From Saturnia japonica (lineage: Eukaryota; Arthropoda; Insecta; Lepidoptera; Saturniidae), in contig CM065312.1 in NCBI GenBank assembly GCA_033032175.1, positions 8,928,001 to 8,992,000 of the forward strand: a stretch of DNA of 64,000 nt. Direction: 5' to 3'. Under the pieces are notes generated by a model, which was not told the DNA's origin, made no database searches, and saw only the letters and a list, made by a program, of their open reading frames with translations. Below, in pieces: positions 1 through 12,500 of this stretch. The position numbers and the translations under genes are program-made. The first letter of the stretch is position 1; every line of letters begins with the position of its first letter.

Positions 1-690
1 GGGAAGATATTAAAAAAAGTATACTTCAAAAGTAATCCTCGTTAACACTTTAGCAAGAGGAACCGTGGATGCTGCGGCATCCTTTTAAGAAGTTTTCCTT
101 GTTTCCGTGGATGCGAAATCAAGGTGCTACGAAACGATTATCATTGTTTCCATTAATACTAAAGTGAAATGTGCCGTAGGTAGGTGCGGCGCTAAATCAA
201 TGTTGCGGTGTCCACTACCCATAAGAGATATCTGACGTCGAAACAAGTTTTTGTTTCATGCGGCAAGAACGGGCCCATAGTATCTAAGAGCTAAGATGGA
301 AACGCGGGCGCTGGCGGCGCTCTTTCAGGGGACCAGGGGAGTTAAAGCAGAGGAAACAGCGTGGTAACCGAGGGACGTGACAATAACTGTGATAACTGTT
401 TGCGGGTGAATGTATGCTCACGATTGCATACGAAAAACTACTCGGAGTAATGTAACTGCTGAACTATATTTGTTTGATGTTGAAAAGGTAAACCTCTACT
501 AAGACTCCAAATAAAATGTTGGTTGTATCACAAGAGATGATGAAGACATAGGTAACAATGGTAAAGTAATAAAACAGAAAAACTGAAGAGAAAAACCAAG
601 ATTTGGAAAAGTTTTGGGAGTTCCCGTTTTCACAAACCGTTAAAAACCATTTTTGGAAGATTTTCTAAGCCATGTGCTTCGGTTTAGAGA

Positions 691-1003
691 CTAAAGACAG
701 TTTAGAGACAAGATTCCGGCAGCACCAGACATGGAGTACAAAACAATAGACGAAGAGGTGAGAGACAGAGATCTGCAAATGAAGGTGAAAGGGAAGGAGT
801 ATGGGGATCTCAAAAGGAAAGCGACAGATAGCAACTTGGAAATTGGTAAAAAGTATTCAAAAATAATAAGTTGACCTCCAATTTCAATCCCACTACTCAT
901 ATAGTAACGGGCGTGAGTGGTGGCGATGTTAGTGTCCGGAATGATGAAACCGGGAAAGAATACCGCTGGAATGTAGTTCACTTAAAGAAAATAAATGAAT
1001 AAT
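691..1003 (+). pseudogene. Ty3/Gypsy pol C-terminal remnant
   Basis: The plus strand reads DEEVRDRDLQMKVKGKEYGD, then, after a small frame break at about 860, NKLTSNFNPTTHIVTGVSGG and DVSVRNDETGKEYRWNVVHL. This is the typical tail after the integrase core in Gypsy elements of the K02A2.6-like group. No LTR, RT or integrase core is seen in the 690 bp upstream. It is an old fragment, separate from the element at 33.8-38.2 kb. Confidence 0.75.
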
Positions 1004-1274
1004 TAAGACTGTAGTTAATCAAAATAGTAGTAATAATGATTTAGGAGAAAATGATGAAATAGCGTAAATTATTTGTTGATTGTTAATACACTTTCATATT
1101 GTTGTCTACTGTTATCAACTACGTTTATATGATTGTTACACAAGTAAAATTGTTCGGTCGTGCAAATTTTGACTTAACCTAAAACACTGAATGAATGAAT
1201 AAACTAGCAAGCTTAATCCTATCATAGAATTATTTTCAGCTAACCAACGGTAATATTAACATTACTCGTATGAA

Positions 1275-1645
1275 TCGAAAGTTAATCGAATTAATCTAAC
1301 AATGTTGTACATTTAATATATTAGAGCATTTTTTTAATTTGGAATAAAAATACATATTTACGTCATTTCTACATTATTTCTGTAGCAACACACAACGAAG
1401 AATATTGACTGGAATAATTTAATCTTGTTGTTTGGCGTCAGGTATTCAGTAATTCAATTGTTCCATATTACAATTTCAATTATGGTTATAGTTTATTTTT
1501 GTCATTTAATTTAAACAGCTTACACGTCCCTCAATGGATTAAAAGCCTAATCGTATTATCGATTGTTTTTAATAAAGGATCGATAATCGTAAAATCAACT
1601 TCCAATTTAAGTTATACTATACTATTTCCATTTCCTTATTTTCTC
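1275..1645. repeat. Unknown dispersed repeat, copy 1 (pair with 25665-25955)
   Basis: Shares TGTAGCAACACACAACGAAG, AATATT, GGCGTCAGG, CAGCTTACAC, ATCGCATTATCGATT-like text and AAAATCAACTTCCAATTTAA with 25665-25955. No coding potential or terminal repeat is visible. Copy 1 has extra sequence in the middle. Confidence 0.6.
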
Positions 1646-2339
1646 GATGACAGTTCTAATTTGATAGTTGTAGTGTTGTGACCAAATAAGTAATGATATC
1701 GATCTCAATGAATGTCGATATGAAAAAAGTAGTGACGATTATAAAGAAATGGAAATGGTATACGTCTCTAAAATAAACACTTAACATGACGTGTCATGTT
1801 CATGTTCTTATGATGAACCAGTTAGAAAATATAACATACTATGCTATAAAAATACATGTAAACATACTTTCCATTTTTAACCTTTATAAAAAAATCTAAC
1901 TAAATTTATATTTTTAAATCGGCTTCTACGAGAAAATATTTTATCCTATAAGAAGCTTGGTGGATAGTTTCTAGGTCATAGACAGTTTAACTCGAGCGGT
2001 AGATAATTAACAAACAGGTCAAAGCATCGATATCCTGGAATGGTATTGTGGTTTCCATATGTCGAAGGCACTAACCTAGTCAAACCGCCGAGAAATCCTT
2101 ACGATTTGTCGGTTATGTCAATACATGACCACAAGAAAAAAAAGAAGGGATAACAACATATAATATTATTAATTTTGGACTGTGTAGAGTGTCAGCGCCA
2201 AGAACGAGAGGGTAAACGAAGTGCAAACCTAAGCAATAAAGTGTGATGGTCTTTTTTTAAATTGAATATATGCTTTAATAAGAGCACTTTATACAATTAA
2301 AATAAAATAAATTAAAAAATATTTTTTATCATTATAGAT

Positions 2340-2668
2340 TTAGCGTTGTGGCCACAATTTCAATGATCTTAAGTGACGATGTGACCCAAGATAGTAGCAC
2401 GCAAAGCCTACTGGAAGACTGAGTCTCAAGTGCAGCTGACGGAACACACCTATTGGTGTTTGGCAACAGATTTTCAATATGAAAGTAGTAGCCAACCAGG
2501 CGGACATTATAAAAAGCCCTACCACCATACTATGATTTCATAACGATGTTTTCCTTCACCGAAAGCTCAGGTTCTATGCAGGGATTCGAACTCACGTCGA
2601 TCGAAGCGGAGTCCGTATAGAGTATAGAGTTGATAGAGACCAATTGAGCTAAATAGCTTACTTATTCG
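2340..2668 (-). repeat. tRNA-derived SINE, family A
   Basis: Minus strand: box A TTAGCTCAATTGGT and box B GAGTTCGAATCC, then the shared body GCTTTCGGTGAAGGAAAACA, TCGT. Copies also at 28.8, 29.8 and 60.6 kb. The reading frame at 2340-2528 is inside it and is not a gene. Confidence 0.85.
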
Positions 2669-3309
2669 CCTCTATCAATGATATGCAATGATATTACAAG
2701 TAAAAAGAGTTTTAACTTTTAATATCATTGCCTCTATGTTCACTTATTCTTTCACTATTTTAAATTAGTCTTCACCTGTTTCGTTTCTTTTAATATATGG
2801 AGAAACGACATACCTGGTATCTAAATTACAAACTTCTTCAAACTGCAACTGTATTATACGTATTGAATATTTAACAGCTTTATAAATGTAGCCTCCCACG
2901 GTCCGTGATATTGCAGACGAACTCGACGCTCGCACCGACGCGACGCACCATGGGAAGAGTGTCGTCTGTGGAAGCGCAGACAAGTCCGTAGCCTTAGTGT
3001 ACGGTGTGTGGCGGTACAAATATAATAATAAAAAATATTCATACACAATTTTACATTTTACAAATAAATACGATGATAAAAAGTTTTTTATTTATAAATA
3101 GCCGTGCTCGCGATTTCAATCGAGTTTAATTTTATACATTTAGATTTACGAATATTTAAAAAATGCTCTCGGCCCGTCATCACTATTTCATCATTCTCGC
3201 TTAACGTATTTTCAAGCATACACTTTGTATGATAATTGTTACGCTTCTAATGGTCAAACCGTGATATTAGACAGTCTATATTAGCCATAATTCCATAATA
3301 AATAAGCTA

Positions 3310-3409
3310 TGAAATGCATTTTTTTTTTATTTGACTGGTAGTTCCAGACATTAGCACGTTCAAACAAACAATCAAACAATATCTTGTGCTTTATAATATT
3401 AGTATAGAA
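3310..3409 (-). mobile_element. Helitron 5'-end fragment
   Basis: Reversed text of a Helitron start: ACTAATATTATAAAGCAC, then AACGTGCTAATGTCTGGAAC. No matching 3' end was found. Confidence 0.5.
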
Positions 3410-3462
3410 TGTATGGATACACATAATTATTATATAATAAATTACTCTTATTGTGTAAAATA

Positions 3463-3600
3463 TCTCGGGGACCGAGCAGCGCTCGGTGTCTTACAAATAA
3501 AAAACAGCTATCTAGGTAAATTTGGAATGTAAAACATTATCGAAATACAAATTTTATCCAGATCGTCGGAGCCGTTTCCGAGAAACCAATTTTATTACAT
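3463..3600 (+). repeat. Dispersed repeat with GACCGAGC hairpin, copy 1
   Basis: ATCTCGGGGACCGAGCAGCG, CTCGGTGTC forms a hairpin (ACCGAGC/GCTCGGT). Then TGGAATGTAAAACATTATCG and GCCGTTTCCGAGAAACCAAT. Ends next to the mariner at 3606. Confidence 0.65.
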
Positions 3601-3605
3601 ATATA

Positions 3606-4837
3606 CTACTGTGTCCTAAAAGTATCCGACCTGTGCCTGTAACTTCGCACTGGTATTATTTATCGTCATCCGGCTCATGGCATCCTTCAATTGAACAAGA
3701 CGCTCCCATCGGTGTTTTCAAATCCTGATCCAGTTCTGGTAATCGGTTTCGGAAAGGCCATGATTGCACGCATCGTATTTATTTCAACCGTTTCTCTGTC
3801 GTCAAACCGGTGTCCTTTGAGCGGCATTTTTAATTTTGGAAACAGCCAAAAGTCGCCGAGGACTATGTCAGTACGTGGAGTTGTTTAATATTGTGTTTCG
3901 CAAAAAACTGTTGCACGAGGTTCGATGAATGTGCTGGCGCGTTATTATGGTGGAAAAGCCAGTCGCCGCTCGCCCAAAAATTACAGCCGTTTCCTTCTCA
4001 CCCCGTCACGCAATCTTTCTGACCTCTCAGTGCATATTCTCGATGCACGAAACATTTGAAATCAAAGAAAACAATTAACATGGACTTGAAGTTTTTCCGA
4101 CTCTGACGTGCTTTCTTCGGTCGTAGCTCAGATGGAAGCTTCCAATATGAAAATTGTTGTTTCGTTTCGGGGTGATAACCGTAAATTCTGGATTCGTCAC
4201 CGGTAATAATCATCCAGAGCACATTTTTATCAACAATAACATTTCCAAGTTGTCATGAGCGATTTCGAAGCGAAGCCTTTTCTGCTCTACTGTGAGAAAT
4301 TTTGGAATGAATTTTGCACACACGCAAGTCATTCCCAAATTCTCACTTCTATATCGCGCACAGTCAATCGACGATTTTACGCAATCGCGAGTTAAACACG
4401 CTCGATATTTTTCGGTGTTATCGCGCTCGAAGGACGGCCATAATGCAGATCGCTATCAACACTCGTGCAACAGTTTTTGAAACAGTTGTACCACTCTTTT
4501 ATTTGAGTTTTGCCCATACAGGCATCTTCAAAGGCCTCCCGCATCATTTCGATGGTCTTTACACAACTCTTTCCGGTTTTGGAGCAAAACTTTATGTAAA
4601 TTCATTGATCCGATCTCTCCGTCATTTTCAACGATAGCAAAATTCGACGAATGCGAAATCGACAATGTACGTGTATGTAATGTACGCTGCTCTCGAAATA
4701 ACAATTCTCGTCGATTGCCATGGTAGCCGATGACTTCGTGAAGAGTCACTTGTTACGCTCGTACATCGCTCGTGTTATTCGGACGCTTTGGCGCGAAGTA
4801 AGTTGGCACAGGTCAGATACTTTTGGGACACACCTCG
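3606..4837 (-). mobile_element. Mariner element with eroded transposase
   Basis: 1,232 bp between TA dinucleotides. Imperfect terminal inverted repeats: GTGTCCTAAAAGTATCCGAC at left, GTGTGTCCCAAAAGTATCTG when the right end is reversed. The minus strand at 4222-3998 reads IITGDESRIYGYHPETKQQ, the block around the first catalytic Asp of mariner transposases. An N-terminal block (about 4600-4540) is also readable in another frame. Multiple shifts make it inactive. Confidence 0.85.
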
Positions 4838-4970
4838 TATATGTATATACTCATGTACATACATGTATGTACATCATTTACATATATATATACTCGCTGT
4901 GCCCTACGATTTCATCCGATAAACACCGCGCCGCCAACGCATCCGTGTAGCCAATCATAAATAGTTCTCA

Positions 4971-5478
4971 CTAGCTGCAAGTACAAATTATATTAATTTT
5001 ACATTATCTCCTAAACTATATGTCCAAATAACATGCTATAAAGGACAAAGTTTAGCTTCATAAAATTGTCTTTATGATGAAGTAATTTTTTGTTAGTAAG
5101 TATTAATATGCCATACTTACTTCAAAATAATGCTCATAAATCAATTTATAATATCCAACAAAAAAAAATTGCGCAAAATATCAATATCAAAGAATAAGTA
5201 TATCAATATTTACGTAGGTATCATAAACCATTACGACAGTGCACGCGGATAAATGAGTTCGGGAGGGCTTCCACTTACAACTTACTTAACAAAAATCAAT
5301 ATTTAAGGCTAGCTGAAAGTTTTAATCCAATTTTAGATAGCATATACTGTAATTTTCGTGAATATGGCTATCGTATACAAAAATATTTTTTCGGATTCAA
5401 GTAGCAGTTCCAGAGATTAGCGTGTTTAAAAAAATAAACAAACAAATAAACTTTTGCACCTTATCTTATACAAGAATT
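4971..5478 (-). mobile_element. Non-autonomous Helitron, same family as 23763-24497
   Basis: Reverse orientation. Its interior matches the 24.1-24.3 kb segment (GGCATATTAATMCTTA...ACTTCATCATAAAGA). The 3' end is GCAGCTAG|T at 4971 and the 5' end is near 5478 (GAGATTAGCGTG text reversed). Degenerate. Confidence 0.7.
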
Positions 5479-6289
5479 ACTCACTGAATAGTACCTATTA
5501 GATAAATATAAATTATGTTATACCTCTATCAAATATTGTATACAATATGAGTTGACAGTAACAATACATCAATGTTTCTGTATCTTACGTGCTCCTAACT
5601 ATTTTCTATACACAATAGTTGTTCATTTGTCATTACATAATTGTTATTATTAAGACAAAACGCTAAGCCTCGTTATTAAGAACAAGTATTCTCTTAAACA
5701 TGAGTGATTTAAAAAGGCATAAAGCGTTTTCTATCACTATTCGAGTCGGTCTGTCACAAGTTAAGTGAATCATGTTGTGAATTCCAAGCATAACCCTTTT
5801 GATTGGATTTGCGAGAGAAATTCAAACGTGCTGACTGAGTGTACTGCAGCTTAATGTGATGACCTCATGCCATGTAACAGCCATTTCACACTAGAATTTC
5901 TATTACGTATTAAGGGTCAGTGGACAATAACGGCAAATAATAATTATTCATTAGGTTCATTCGGAACATAATTGAAATGAAATGTAATTTTTTATTATTA
6001 TTATGGATAGGCTTGCGTTTGACCGCATCTCGCTTGATCGTAAGTGATGATGTGGTCTACGATGGAGCACGCTTGCCTAGAATGTACCTATTTACTCGAT
6101 ACTTGTATTGTAATAATAAACAACTATAATTCTTACTTAGCTAAATTTATATTACTCTAACACTTCACTGGATAATTTGTTACCAACTTTTTCACTTGGT
6201 TTTTAACCCTTTTCACATCTATATTAATAAATCTGAAGTTCTGTCTGTACATTTAATAGGTACTACAAGATATTAATGATACTGATGAC

Positions 6290-6850
6290 GATTATGCCAT
6301 TAAAATGTTTTTTGACTGATTCTGATGAAACTTTGTATACAGAATGCTTTTGTCATCGTTCAATTGATAGGGTCTAAGAAATTTCAATATTACTTTTAGA
6401 AATCGAAAAAAAAAAAAAAAAATTCTTTAACCTACTTTCATGGAATTTTGTACACGGGAATTATAAGTCATTCCATGAATGATGGGCTATGAGTATTTTC
6501 ATTAACACTTTTAGGTATCGTAAAAAGAATAATATCCAAAAATGCCATTAATTCTTAACAGATTTTGATGACATTTTATACACGGAAAGTATAAGTAATT
6601 ACATAATTAATGTTCTATAACAACTGTCAATATTACTACTAGATATCGTAAAAAAGGGAGTTCACAAAATTATTTTTTTATCAATTCTCAACAAATTCTC
6701 ATTAATTTTTGTAGACGGAGAGCATAAATGTCATTCTATAATTATGAGATTAAAAAATCGTTAATATTAGAAATCCTTTAATAGGATAAAAATTATTAAC
6801 CGATTTTGATTAAAATTGTACACGAGAAATACATGGCATTCTTCAATTGA
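6290..6850 (+). repeat. Degenerate tandem array, about five units of 115-135 bp
   Basis: Blocks resembling GATTTTGATGAAATTTTGTA followed by ACACGGAAAGTATAAGTCAT start near 6318, 6433, 6560, 6695 and 6812. Each is followed by AT-rich text and often ATCGTAAAAA. The same block, reversed, occurs once each in the Helitron-like copies at 7930-8000 and 15890-15990. Confidence 0.6.
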
Positions 6851-6973
6851 TACGGCTCGTGAATTGTCAACAATAAGAGTAAAAATAAAATTACGGGATG
6901 TATTTCTACTGCGTATAAACGCCACCGCCCCCGCCTGTATACTTATAAGATCTTGCGGATTAAACATGGTATA

Positions 6974-7117
6974 TTAGTTGTGCCCCACGGTTTCAATAAT
7001 GTTAATTTTATTCGACCAACTAAAAATACAGGGTGCGGTACCTCAATAAATATGACTGGTAGGTAGTTCAAACAAATAAAAAATAAAAAATCTTTTGAGC
7101 TTTATAATATTAGTACA
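6974..7117 (-). mobile_element. Miniature Helitron (about 140 bp)
   Basis: 3' end on the minus strand is CCGTGGGGCACAACTAA|T; the 5' end near 7117 reads ACTAATATTATAAAGCTC. Almost the whole interior is missing. Confidence 0.6.
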
Positions 7118-7674
7118 GAAAATACTTTTTTCGGCTATGCAAGTGGTTTGAAAAACCCTAACAAGCGTATGTTTCTTACAGTGGAAATCGTGTACTTGTC
7201 AGCACAAATAAAGAGTTTTAATTATTTTTTTAAATCGTGAGAATATTGATTAGAATACATTAATGTGTTCATGGTATTAGGTGCGACACGATGCGGCGCA
7301 CGGCAGTGCTCTAGCGGCCGCAAGCAGAATTTATGATAGGAGCCTGAATAGCGCGCGACTGCTGGCGTTCACAGAACGAAATTTATGTATGGAACGGCTT
7401 TTATGTTACCGGATATTCGGATTCTGTTCAAAACTCAGACTTTTTATACTTAGATGCACAATTATTTGTATACAGTCTAAACAAAAATAACGAAACAATC
7501 TTAAGAACGAAGGTAGGTGGTATAAACTTATATTACCTTAAATTTGTTTATAGAATACTAGCAACATTCTAGCAAATACTTTCCCTGATAAAAATCATAC
7601 AATTTTTATAAGAATAAAACATTATAACATCTGTAGCATTCAGGGATAATGTAACTTTCTATTTATTGTAGAAA

Positions 7675-8060
7675 TTTATATAATTGGATTAGTAGTTCCA
7701 GAGATTAATTACTTAATACAAACATACTCACAAACTTTTGGTAACTTTTTATAATAGTAGTCTTCGCACAGGTGCAATTTACAAAGTAGTTTAATAAGTT
7801 TTAAAAAGCATGATTTAGAATTTATCGTAGAGTAACGTAATGTACCGTAGAGTGTAGAACAATTTTTGATTATATATTTTTATATAATTCAAAAAGTATA
7901 TTGGCATTTACTATAAAGCCTATAACTTATGGAATGATATAAGCGTCCCGTGTACAAAACTTTATATAAATCGGTGAAGATGTTTTTGAGTTAAATCCGG
8001 GCTTACAAACACACAGATGGACAAAACATGTTTAATATCATATTCGTGTAGTGTTGTTAG
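7675..8060 (-). mobile_element. Two abutting Helitron fragments
   Basis: 7675-7756 is a 5' Helitron end (reversed text around TTCCAGAGATTAAT). 7757-8060 is the second family with an eroded 3' end (TCTTCGCACAGG reversed) and the block CCCGTGTACAAAACTTTATA...GAGTTAAATCCGG. The same order of parts recurs at 26697-27095. Confidence 0.55.
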
Positions 8061-10509
8061 AAGTCTATCAGGAAATTAAAAAAAAAAATCAATGTGAAGT
8101 AGATCTACACATGTATTGGAAATTTAAAAAAAAATATTATTAGTAAAATAAATCATCGATAAGTAATTCTCGTAACAAAGTATTGCTACAACACTATTCG
8201 AATAGCACCGACTTTACAACCGTCTTGCAAATAGTAAACGTAATCTGACGTAAATTCGATCCATAATGTATTGCTTATTTTAATGCGACATCTAGCAGCG
8301 AGTAGCGGTACTTGCACCATGTACGTATACTATTTCAATTTCGAGTGAAAAATGTCTTTATTTACATTAGCTCACTTACCTCGTTTTTAATAATATTACT
8401 TTTGTACTGCGATTTGTGTTTTATTTGTATTTGTAAGTTTTGTTTGTGTGAGTTTGGCGACACCGGCCCTAATACATTGATATACGATGAACATTTCCCG
8501 TTACTTCTTTGTTTCAAGTTTGTCTGGCATCGATATTTTACTAATATGGACCATCTCTACTTTCAGGACTCATAAAAAGCTTTCAATAAAGCTACTTTTG
8601 AGAGAAAAAACCTTACAACACATAACTTTATTACTGACATATTTTATCAGATTAATTGCTTTTCAGAAAATATCTACATTTGCCGTAAGAGACAAACACG
8701 TTGATTCGTAGTAAAGAGGAAAACTTGAGTATTTTCAAATGCAAAACAGTATTAAATTACACTGTATTTCACCTTTTTTCTATTATATCTTATATTACAT
8801 TTATATTTTTACACTGAGTTACAAAAAGTCGGAAAAAAAGAGTCGTAAAGGGTTTATGTTTTCATACGGTAGCAAATTGCGTAATCGTTTTCCTCATCCA
8901 GTGTATCCTCAAATTCACATGTTTTCTATGGTTTCAAAAACAGGATAATGCGCTGTGGTTTAAATCGACTTTACATGATATCCACTTTCATAAAAGTATC
9001 TTTTACATTGGAGTAAATTACAATCCAACTCTGCTGACAAGATGCACCGTTGGTTTACCTTCACGGCACATTACCTATGACTCGTATATTACCGTAATAA
9101 TATATTGTCTTCACGATTTCCTTTTGCTTTTATATATCATAACTAGTGAAAGAAAATAAAATTATTCTTGGATGGGTTCCAACGATTTTAATCGCATCAA
9201 ATATAATGATATATGTAGTGCAAAATTTATATATGTATTGTATAAATAAATATCACTGGTATTTTATTAAGGTAATATTTACAAATAGGTAATATAAAGT
9301 TTGCTTATTGATTTATATAAAAGATTCCTGTAACAAAAAGTTACTGGTTTAAATCGAGATCGATAGTTAAAAGATGGGTTTCTCTAATAATACATTAGGA
9401 AAGTAGCAATTCAAATTATTACTATAAACTTTTATTTAATTTGCTTCTGCAACTGCAACTAACCTTGTTACTGAAACTAATCTTGTAACTGAATTTGAAA
9501 TTAGTTATCGCCAACTGATTGAGCTGAACTTTTGCATACACGTTTAGTTTGGATGACATCGAATGGTTAGTCAAGTGACGTCATACTAAATAGAATATGA
9601 CGAACTCCTAAAGATGGTAGATTAGTTATTCTATGTGCACTCCCATGATATGGGTACCAAAAACGATGAGATGAGAAGAACACGAAAAATGAATATTAAT
9701 GAAAAGATTTTTAAAAACAAGCATTTATTCACTATTTCAACAATTTTAAAAGCTTGTAACGCACTTTAAAAGGGAGAAAGGGAAATCTAAACTAAATACG
9801 TTTATTGAATAAAAACTTGTTTAAAAAAAAATTATTATTATATTTTTGAAAGGTTACTTTTAAACCTAATAGTAACATCATAAGCATTTATTTGTAGATT
9901 ACAAGTATATATTTTTCACCATTCAATTCTAAATTCATGAATCAATATCAGTTGGTAGCAAATAATATAAAATAAAATACCTAATAAAGGACTCTGAATG
10001 TAACAACCTACTTAGAAAGTAATAAAGCGGCTATTATACGCGATCCCAATAACAGATTTTGCGAAGCATAAATCGCAGACAACCCGCCCGTTACTCATCA
10101 CCCCGGTATATTGCCTGTGAGACACAATAACGGTTTATCAAATACACAAAAATCAACCTTAACAATATGAATTAAGGTTCTAAATGGACTTAAATATAAT
10201 TTGCCAGGACGTACCCTGCACTTTCATAAATCCTGCGTTCTGACCACCAGCGAGAGCGTCACACGCTGTACATAACAACTTGTGCAAATTGCTTCCTGAC
10301 ACTCGAACGTAAAAAGTTGTGAATGTGAATTATGCCATCAGGTTTAGTGTCACACGACGGAAAGCCCTTCTGTTAGGGCCGTAATACTCAGAAAATATGA
10401 CGTGTTTTTCTCGATATCCAGTCGTAAATTTGTTTAAGATTATACGATAGTGCTTTGGGCTGTTTTCTCTTTAAAACTATCTAAATATCAGTATTATTAG
10501 TATATACAA
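8061..10509. other. AT-rich stretch, no supported feature
   Basis: Short open frames at 8312-8948 lack protein-like composition and splice context. Direct repeats of a CTGAAACTAATCTTGTAACT type near 9440-9500 are the only pattern noted. Confidence 0.6.
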
Positions 10510-10657
10510 AAAAAGGATAAACCCGATCGAGTTTCTTGCCGGTTCTTCTCAATGTCTGGGACGTTTTCCGAACCGGCAGTAGTGTTTTGACTTTCATAAG
10601 TGCCTTCTTAAGGCCTAAACTGAATAAAGATGATTTTGATTTGATTTGATTTGATAT
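10510..10657 (+). repeat. Non-LTR retrotransposon (LINE) 3' end
   Basis: CGAGTTTCTTGCCGGTTCTT, then TTTCCGAACCGGCAGTAGTG, and TGAATAAAGATGATTTTGAT with a (TTTGA)n tail, a common 3' UTR in lepidopteran CR1/jockey-like LINEs. No RT is attached. Confidence 0.75.
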
Positions 10658-10689
10658 ATTATCTTCTATTAAAGATTACGTACCTACCT

Positions 10690-10950
10690 GGAGATTTAAT
10701 AGAGGTAGGGGACAGGGAAATCTCATTGGAAATTTCTCTCTTCTTGGGGGCAGCCTGACTAGTTAATTACCTCCACCCTACAGAAGATCGCCCCAAATTA
10801 CCTTGTGTTGTATTCTAGCGATGTTTAGGGTTTATAGAGCTCCTCTGGGAAGGGGGTTCAAGGTTGGCAGCGCATTAGTGATACCTATGATATTACAAGC
10901 GTCTATAAGCTATGGTAACTGCTCACCATCAGGCAGGTCGTGCACTTAAT
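10690..10950. repeat. Dispersed repeat, copy 1 (pair with 54530-54780)
   Basis: Shares TAGGGGACAGGGAAATCTCA, TTTCTC..CTTGGG.CAGCC, ACCTCCACCCTAC, AGCTCCTCTGGGAAGGGGGTTC and AAGGT with 54530-54780 in the same orientation. It ends GCTCACCATCAGGCAGGTCG. Family unknown. Confidence 0.6.
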
Positions 10951-12248
10951 TGTCACTTTAGTTGTGTAAAACCCCCTACTAATCTAAACTTATAATAAAA
11001 GAGTAGAGTGAAAATCTGTACATTGAATTTATTTGAGAAAAAATAATACGGGGGGTTTAGAAAGAGTGACAAACATTTCATATGTGATAAATAGGATTCT
11101 TTTTGAAATTCTTTTCTGTCTGTCTGTCGGTATGTTTGAACGCCAATCACGCAAAAAGTATTGGACTGAATTTGATGACATTTGGTATTATTGTCGCTCA
11201 TAGTCTAAAGATACATTTAGGATGCATTTTTACAAGTATGGACATAATTACGTATAGGTTATGTACATATAAAAAGGAATGTATGTGTATGTAAATGTAA
11301 TATATTTAAAAATATTTACCGTAATGAAGAGGAAAAATACCAAATAATTTTACATAATTTTCAGTAATATCAATGAATGGAAACGTAAGTATTTAATATT
11401 CCAACAGTATTCATAGATGGCGCTGTACGTGGGGTTGATTTAGCCACGCGGCAGCGTGTAAGGCCAAGTTCAAGGCGATCGCGCGGTACCGTGTATAATA
11501 ATATTACACGAACCATTTTGAGCCACTTTTGACCGCCTCATAACTCAAAAACTATTTCACATAAACATGTGAAATTTGGCTCATATATTGAGACTTGCGA
11601 GATAAATATGTGCTCCAAATTTCATAACACAACTCAAACAGTTATTTAGATATTAACGTCCAAATATCATCATTTTTATCACTGACCTATTACAAAACTA
11701 TAACCCAGTTCCAGAAGATCTAGAAAGTTCAAATTTGGCATCCAGATCGGTAGTTGAGTGAATACAAAGGAATAAATCAGAAACTAGTAAATTTTTGTCA
11801 TTTTATTATAATTTTTCAGTTAATTGATTCTATTATGAACACTTACTTTGAGTGCTTGTAATGTAAGAATCAGCAATCAAAATTCATGACAGCCGGTCTT
11901 TATGGGGATTTTATGGACTTCACCTGAATATAAGGCTAGTGGAATACCAATCTTATTTTTTTTTAATCCAAAAATATCAGTTTTAGTATGTATAACTAAT
12001 AGTATAGTCGACTTTCGTATTTGTTTCGTTATTAACTGGGATTCAGTATTAATTATTATTTCAATATTTGGCGTACATCAATAATGTAAGATCATTAATT
12101 ACCATTTGGTATTAATTTTATCATAAAGAAGTACCTACTATTAATTTATGTACAAAAAGTAATGATATCCCATCAAAATATAAATGTAAAATGAGAGCCA
12201 AGTTCAATAAGAAGATATTGTTGACTTCAACGACAAAAGGAGTGAGAT

Positions 12249-12500
12249 CTAAATGGGTGCCAAATTCAATGGACAGACCTGAAATTTATTAATACTAATT
12301 GATGTTCTTAAGTTACCCGATTGCTCTAATTGTGATTTAGCTTCCTGAAACAACTTGTTCGCTCTATTTTTGTCACTTAGTTTGACTGTGCCACTGTAAG
12401 GGGTGCCCGTCGTGGTCATTGAACTTCTGACTTCGTCAAGGCTTGCCGGGACCCGTTTCCTCTCCTCCGGTCTCGCCGTTGCCTGCCCCGTCGTATTCAT
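12249..12500 (-). pseudogene. Probable LINE ORF1 (gag-like) fragment
   Basis: Minus-strand frame starting MNTTGQATARPEERKRVPAS and containing LFQEAKSQLEQSGNLRTSI, a block like the N-terminal coiled part of ORF1 in lepidopteran R1/TRAS-type LINEs (from memory). It is GC-richer than its surroundings. Nothing follows that could be the rest. A short host exon is the alternative. Confidence 0.4.

Noticed and set aside
4292..4637. Overlapping frames of 62-107 aa on the plus strand
   Set aside because: They lie antisense to the degenerate mariner transposase at 3606-4837.
6290..6850. CRISPR-like array
   Set aside because: Units are long, degenerate and contiguous with no constant repeat and spacer structure, in a eukaryotic genome.
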